Below are positions 60,641 through 64,000 of a stretch of 64,000 nt of DNA, piece by piece. Source of the stretch: Liquorilactobacillus hordei DSM 19519 (GTDB lineage Bacteria; Bacillota; Bacilli; Lactobacillales; Lactobacillaceae). The number at the start of each line of letters is the position of its first letter. Within the stretch, counting starts at the first letter, position 1. A program made the translations under genes and the position numbers. The DNA is taken from assembly GCF_019443985.1 (NCBI RefSeq), contig NZ_CP049303.1, forward strand, positions 620,001 to 684,000, written 5' to 3'. The notes under the pieces are model-generated. The model did no database searches. It worked only from the letters and a program-made list of their open reading frames with translations, and was not told the origin of the DNA.

Positions 60641-61408
60641 ATGATATACCAAGTTTCAGGGACAAATAAGATTAGTAAATTATTTAATGGTTGGAATGAA
60701 ACGATTATTTGGTCTTGCCTTCAAGGTGTGATGGGGCATTTATATGCTGATTCAATTGAAAATCCACAGTCAGCAATGGCGATTTTAGGTGACTTCTGTT
60801 TTTTAGCGGGTGTTCCTAATCAAGAATTGGTTAGTTTTAAACCAGAATGGTGTATGCAGGATTTTATTATTATGTCAGCTTCATCAAATGAATGGTTCAA
60901 GGTAATTGAGGCGGTCTACGGTAAAAGATGTACGAAGGTCAGTCGCTACGCAATTAAAAAAGAGCCTAATATTTTTGACGAACGAAAATTACAGGTCTTT
61001 GCCGAAGATATACCTGATAAGATTAAATTGACAATGATCGATAAGCAAATGTTCAATTATTGTTTGCGAAATGATTGGAGTCGAGACTTTGTTTCATTAT
61101 ATAAAAACTATGAAGAATACGAGAAGCTTGGGATTGGAGTAGTTGCACTCAGTGATAATTTTCCTGTGGCTGGGGCGTCTTCATATAGCCGTTACAAAGA
61201 TGGTATAGAGATTGAAATTGATACTAAAACTGAGTTTCGCAGACGTGGACTTGCAACTGCCAGTGCAGCTAAATTAATATTAGAATGCAAAAAGAAAAAT
61301 TTGTATCCGAGTTGGGATGCGCATAATCCATGGTCAGTCGGATTAGCCGAGAAGTTAGGATATCATTTTGATAAAGAGTATCAAGTGTACGAAATTAGGG
61401 GATATTAG
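60641..61408 (+). CDS. GNAT-family N-acetyltransferase
   Basis: A 255-residue protein. The C-terminal half is a GNAT domain with the acetyl-CoA loop RRRGLATASA (about 205-214) and the NPWSVGLAEKLGYHF motif. The N-terminal half is a partner domain as in the two-domain GNAT_acetyltr_2-like proteins. AAAGGGTGAGG upstream. It precedes the AAA ATPase by 22 nt. Substrate unknown. Confidence 0.82.
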   Translation: MIYQVSGTNKISKLFNGWNETIIWSCLQGVMGHLYADSIENPQSAMAILGDFCFLAGVPNQELVSFKPEWCMQDFIIMSASSNEWFKVIEAVYGKRCTKVSRYAIKKEPNIFDERKLQVFAEDIPDKIKLTMIDKQMFNYCLRNDWSRDFVSLYKNYEEYEKLGIGVVALSDNFPVAGASSYSRYKDGIEIEIDTKTEFRRRGLATASAAKLILECKKKNLYPSWDAHNPWSVGLAEKLGYHFDKEYQVYEIRGY

Positions 61409-61430
61409 ATAAAAGAGAACATCAAGGAAG

Positions 61431-62153
61431 GTGATTGCAATAAATGCGAACTTTATTCAACGAATTACACTGGATTGGAATAAAATTGCCGAAGATAGTT
61501 ACACGAGAATGATATCTTCACTGCAAGGATTAGAACAACTAGATTTTAAACATGCAGTGACTTTTTTTGTGGGGGAAAATGGTAGTGGAAAATCAACACT
61601 CCTAGAGGCAATTGCAATTAGATATGGCTTTAATCCTGAAGGTGGAAGCCGCAATTATCAATTTTCAACATACGATACACATTCGGAACTTTTCAATGGA
61701 ATTCGTGTGGCACATGGAGTCATTCATGCTGATTGGGGATATTTTTTACGTGCAGAAAGCTTCTATAATGTGGTTACCAAGGAATTAGAGTATTCTGATT
61801 TGAAACATCCGTCTGAAAAGTATCACGAGAAATCCCATGGGGAGAGCTTTTTAGCTCTTGCACAAAAGCAATTTAAGCCAAATGGTCTCTATATTTTGGA
61901 TGAACCGGAGGCAGCATTATCACCCCAGAGACAATTAACGCTTCTAGCGGAAATTAGAAACTGTGTCGAGGCTGGATCACAATTTATTATTGTTTCGCAT
62001 TCGCCGATTATTTTGGGATATCCTGATGCAGAAATATTTGTGTTTGATGATGGCAAAGTTCATAGTTGCTTGTATGAAGAAACTAAAAGTTATCAAATAA
62101 CAGAGATGTTTATTAAAAATAGAGAACAAATTTTGAGAAATTTATTTGATTAG
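61431..62153 (+). CDS. AAA-family ATPase (ABC/SMC-like, stand-alone)
   Basis: A 240-residue P-loop ATPase with Walker A GENGSGKS (48-55), an ABC-like signature SHGES, Walker B YILDEPEAALSP and an H-loop VSHSP. It has no membrane domain and no coiled coil, and resembles the small AAA_21/AAA_15 ATPases that act alone or beside toxins and nucleases. GTG 61431 sits very close to AAGGAAGG, so the start is uncertain. Function not known. Confidence 0.75.
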   Translation: MIAINANFIQRITLDWNKIAEDSYTRMISSLQGLEQLDFKHAVTFFVGENGSGKSTLLEAIAIRYGFNPEGGSRNYQFSTYDTHSELFNGIRVAHGVIHADWGYFLRAESFYNVVTKELEYSDLKHPSEKYHEKSHGESFLALAQKQFKPNGLYILDEPEAALSPQRQLTLLAEIRNCVEAGSQFIIVSHSPIILGYPDAEIFVFDDGKVHSCLYEETKSYQITEMFIKNREQILRNLFD

Positions 62154-62173
62154 GTATTTTAGGAGGACAAGCG

Positions 62174-62476
62174 ATGAAGAAGCAGGAAGATATAGAAAAG
62201 ATGTTAGATTTGTTGAGTGTTGCATATGCGGATGAGCAAGTTAAGCAGCAAGCAGAAGCTGGTGAGATGATTTTAGCCCTCGCTAAAGAACTTGAAAAAA
62301 CTGGGAATTGTGATTTAGTGGCTAGCAAACTTTCAAAAAATATTGTTTTGTATTATTGGCAACATCAAAAGGATTTTCCTAGTGCACTAATTACATTGCA
62401 TAACCAGATAAAACAGCGGGCTGTCAAATATGACGCAACTGCACTTACAGCGATTATGCTGCCAATGTGGTTTTAA
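62174..62476 (+). CDS. Small helical protein of unknown function
   Basis: A 100-residue, largely alpha-helical, charged protein with no signal or membrane segment, ATG 62174 after TAGGAGG. The pattern (helices with LSKNIVLYYWQH near the middle) is faintly like enterocin-A-type immunity proteins, but this is weak and no bacteriocin gene is visible. It lies 20 nt after the AAA ATPase and is probably co-transcribed. Confidence 0.6.
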   Translation: MKKQEDIEKMLDLLSVAYADEQVKQQAEAGEMILALAKELEKTGNCDLVASKLSKNIVLYYWQHQKDFPSALITLHNQIKQRAVKYDATALTAIMLPMWF

Positions 62477-62521
62477 TTATCGTTTACACTGTAGGTAGAG
62501 AATGACTTATAGGAACAAAAT

Positions 62522-62566
62522 AAAGGGTTGGATCAAAAAATTATAATTTGATTCAACCCTTTTACT
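62522..62566. terminator. Bidirectional terminator
   Basis: AAAGGGTTGGATCAAA pairs with TTTGATTCAACCCTTTT. It resembles the head hairpin of the intergenic repeat family (compare 43827). It separates the small-protein operon from the convergent LacI gene. Confidence 0.88.
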
Positions 62567-62576
62567 ATATATTTTT

Positions 62577-63584
62577 TTAGTGATCAATCTTATTAAGACT
62601 TTTTACGCTTTGTCGTTGACTAATTGCGATATTTGTATAGGCATTATTTTGAGTGTTGTTAATCAGGTAAGTAGTACTCAAATATCCCATACGATAAAAA
62701 TCTTGTGTAATGCTTGATAATTGTGGGCGAACTAGTTCGCAAAGGCTAGTCCCATCCGTAGTGAGAATTGACAGTTCAGCAGGAACGTTAATTTTTAAGC
62801 GGTTGCATTCGTTTAAAATCCCAATCCCAACTAAATCACTAGCTGCAATTACAGCAGTAATATCTTTTTTCAGATAATAATTTTGCAAGGCAGTAACACC
62901 AGATTCATAACTGTAATCACCAGTTTGTAGCCAATCGGATTTGAATACTATACCTGCTTCGCGAAGTGCTTTTTGGTAGCCTTTAAAACGTAATGCGCCA
63001 GTATGGGCACTATTTTCGATATTTAATCCCGCAATTCCAATATTTTTATGTCCTTGTGAAATTAAGTAGTTGGTAGCTTGATAACCGATTTCTTGATCGT
63101 CAGAAGCAATATAATTTAACATGGTATCTTTAAACGAAATTGAAATAAAGTAAAAAGGAATATTTGAAGATGTCAAAATTGCGAGATTTGACGGAAAAAG
63201 ATCAACTGATAAAAGGAGTATTCCAAGGATAGGGCGTTCCAAAGCAGTTGACAAAGCAATTCTTTGTGAACGTTCATCACGGTCTCCAGCATATAGAATA
63301 ATGACTCTTTTCTCAGCTTCATCGGCTTTTTTTTGGATACCATTGATTATTTGATCCGAGAAGTTTGTTTTAGTAGAGTTAACAATTACAGCTACAACAT
63401 TGCTTTTTTGTGTAACTAGTTCAGTTGCAGCCATATTTTTTTTGTACCCAAGTTTTGCAGCAGTTTCATTTATAATTGCAGCAGTTTGCTGACTAAAAAA
63501 TCCTGTTTTATCAGATAACACCCGTGAAACAGTTGCAACAGAAAAACCAGTTTCTTTAGCAATATCTTTAATAGTTACACTCAT
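62577..63584 (-). CDS. LacI-family transcriptional regulator
   Basis: A 335-residue regulator with the LacI HTH and hinge (TIKDIAKETGFSVATVSRVLSDK, about 3-25) and a sugar-binding periplasmic-like domain. It is divergent from an MFS sugar transporter with two AAACGTTT operators between them, so it probably controls that gene and itself. The sugar may be a maltose-type glucoside, judged only from the transporter type. Confidence 0.88.
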   Translation of the reverse strand: MSVTIKDIAKETGFSVATVSRVLSDKTGFFSQQTAAIINETAAKLGYKKNMAATELVTQKSNVVAVIVNSTKTNFSDQIINGIQKKADEAEKRVIILYAGDRDERSQRIALSTALERPILGILLLSVDLFPSNLAILTSSNIPFYFISISFKDTMLNYIASDDQEIGYQATNYLISQGHKNIGIAGLNIENSAHTGALRFKGYQKALREAGIVFKSDWLQTGDYSYESGVTALQNYYLKKDITAVIAASDLVGIGILNECNRLKINVPAELSILTTDGTSLCELVRPQLSSITQDFYRMGYLSTTYLINNTQNNAYTNIAISQRQSVKSLNKIDH

Positions 63585-63661
63585 GAGAACTCTCCTAGTA
63601 TTTTATATGTACTATTTTAGCGCAAAATCAAGATAAAAGATATCAATGCGAAATTATTAAC

Positions 63662-63673
63662 ACAAACGTTTTC
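63662..63673. promoter_or_regulatory. Distal LacI-type operator
   Basis: ACAAACGTTTTC shares the AAACGTTT core with the proximal operator, and their centres are 32 bp apart, about three helical turns on the same DNA face. Confidence 0.55.
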
Positions 63674-63691
63674 TTTTTTTATAAATACCTA

Positions 63692-63720
63692 TTGTAAACG
63701 TTTGCTCTAAGTATTATAAT
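63692..63720 (+). promoter_or_regulatory. Promoter of the MFS gene with overlapping LacI operator
   Basis: TTGTAA (63692-63697), 17-bp spacer and TATAAT (63715-63720). A near-perfect palindrome GTAAACGTTTGC (63694-63705) covers the -35. It also resembles a CcpA cre site, so catabolite control is an alternative. Confidence 0.7.
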
Positions 63721-63765
63721 ACTTTTTGAAAGCAGTTACATAATAAAAACAAAGGAGTGATAGTT

Positions 63766-64000
63766 ATGGAGAGAAAAGTTACAGGTTCAGTTAAGCCAAA
63801 TGTAAATGTAACCGATCACAAAAAAAGTAAAACGGTTATCACGAATTCACTTCCTAAATTGCCACTTAGTACAATTTTTGCAATGACATTCGGTTTTTTC
63901 GGTGTTAATATGGCATTTTCTTTACAGTCATCACAAATGGGACGAATTTTTCAGACAATCGGTGCAGACCCAACTAAATTAGGATTCTTTTTCATACTTC
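63766..64000 (+). CDS. MFS sugar transporter, SLC45/GPH-like (partial, runs off the window)
   Basis: Only the first 78 codons are present. After a polar N-terminus of about 33 residues comes LSTIFAMTFGFFGVNMAFSLQSS, resembling the first span of SLC45-like maltose/sucrose carriers of lactobacilli. AAAGGAGTG precedes the ATG. Divergence from a LacI regulator supports a sugar substrate. Confidence 0.75.
   Translation, partial: MERKVTGSVKPNVNVTDHKKSKTVITNSLPKLPLSTIFAMTFGFFGVNMAFSLQSSQMGRIFQTIGADPTKLGFFFIL

Overview
The window looks like a chromosomal segment of a low-GC Gram-positive lactic acid bacterium, most probably a member of the Lactobacillaceae. The evidence is the Firmicutes ribosomal-protein gene order, the absence of map between adk and infA, a pcrA-ligA-camS-gatCAB-dagK-rlmD block, L-2-hydroxyisocaproate dehydrogenase, an Lsa-type ABC-F gene, ECF-type vitamin transport genes and a methionine T-box. 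Species cannot be named from the sequence alone.

Layout. 0.3-3.4 kb: the str operon (rpsL, rpsG, fusA). 3.5-4.1 kb: nicotinamidase on the minus strand. 4.3-18.4 kb: one long S10-spc-alpha ribosomal cluster (rpsJ to rplQ, with secY, adk, infA and rpoA). 18.4-20.2 kb: a structured transcript end, then an intergenic repeat split by an IS150-group insertion sequence. 20.3-24.6 kb: ecfA1-ecfA2-ecfT-truA, then rplM-rpsI with an L13-type leader. 24.8-33.3 kb: an accessory stretch with a LysR regulator, an Old Yellow Enzyme pseudogene with two lesions, an ABC-2 exporter with a divergent TetR regulator, an SGNH hydrolase, an Lsa-type ABC-F protein behind a long leader, and a PadR regulator with a membrane partner. 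33.6-37 kb: hicD and, divergently, a Met T-box controlling an omega-amidase and an aminotransferase of the MtnU/MtnE type. 37.5-41.7 kb: MarR and MleR-like regulators, an AEC-family carrier, an ECF S component and a GH73 glucosaminidase. 41.7-43.8 kb: a guanine riboswitch with xpt-pbuX. 44-56.8 kb: a degenerate PurK-like protein, then the pcrA to rlmD housekeeping block. 56.8-59.5 kb: a cystine-type ABC transporter behind a leader with a Cys-codon-rich short ORF and a terminator. 59.5-62.5 kb: a DMT permease, a GNAT protein, an AAA ATPase and a small helical protein. 62.6-64 kb: a LacI regulator and the start of a divergent MFS sugar transporter.

Functional links. Translation and growth genes dominate the first 24 kb. 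Amino-acid and purine supply is controlled at RNA level in three different ways: a T-box for Met, a purine riboswitch for xanthine/guanine, and an apparent leader-peptide attenuator for Cys. The last is the most interesting candidate. The sequence shows a 25-codon ORF with three Cys codons within six codons, overlapping a hairpin and followed by an intrinsic terminator, directly ahead of a cystine-type ABC operon. Other unexplained structure includes a hairpin-rich intergenic repeat family, a structured element after rplQ, a 3-codon uORF ahead of the ABC-F gene, and a PurK paralogue that has lost key residues.
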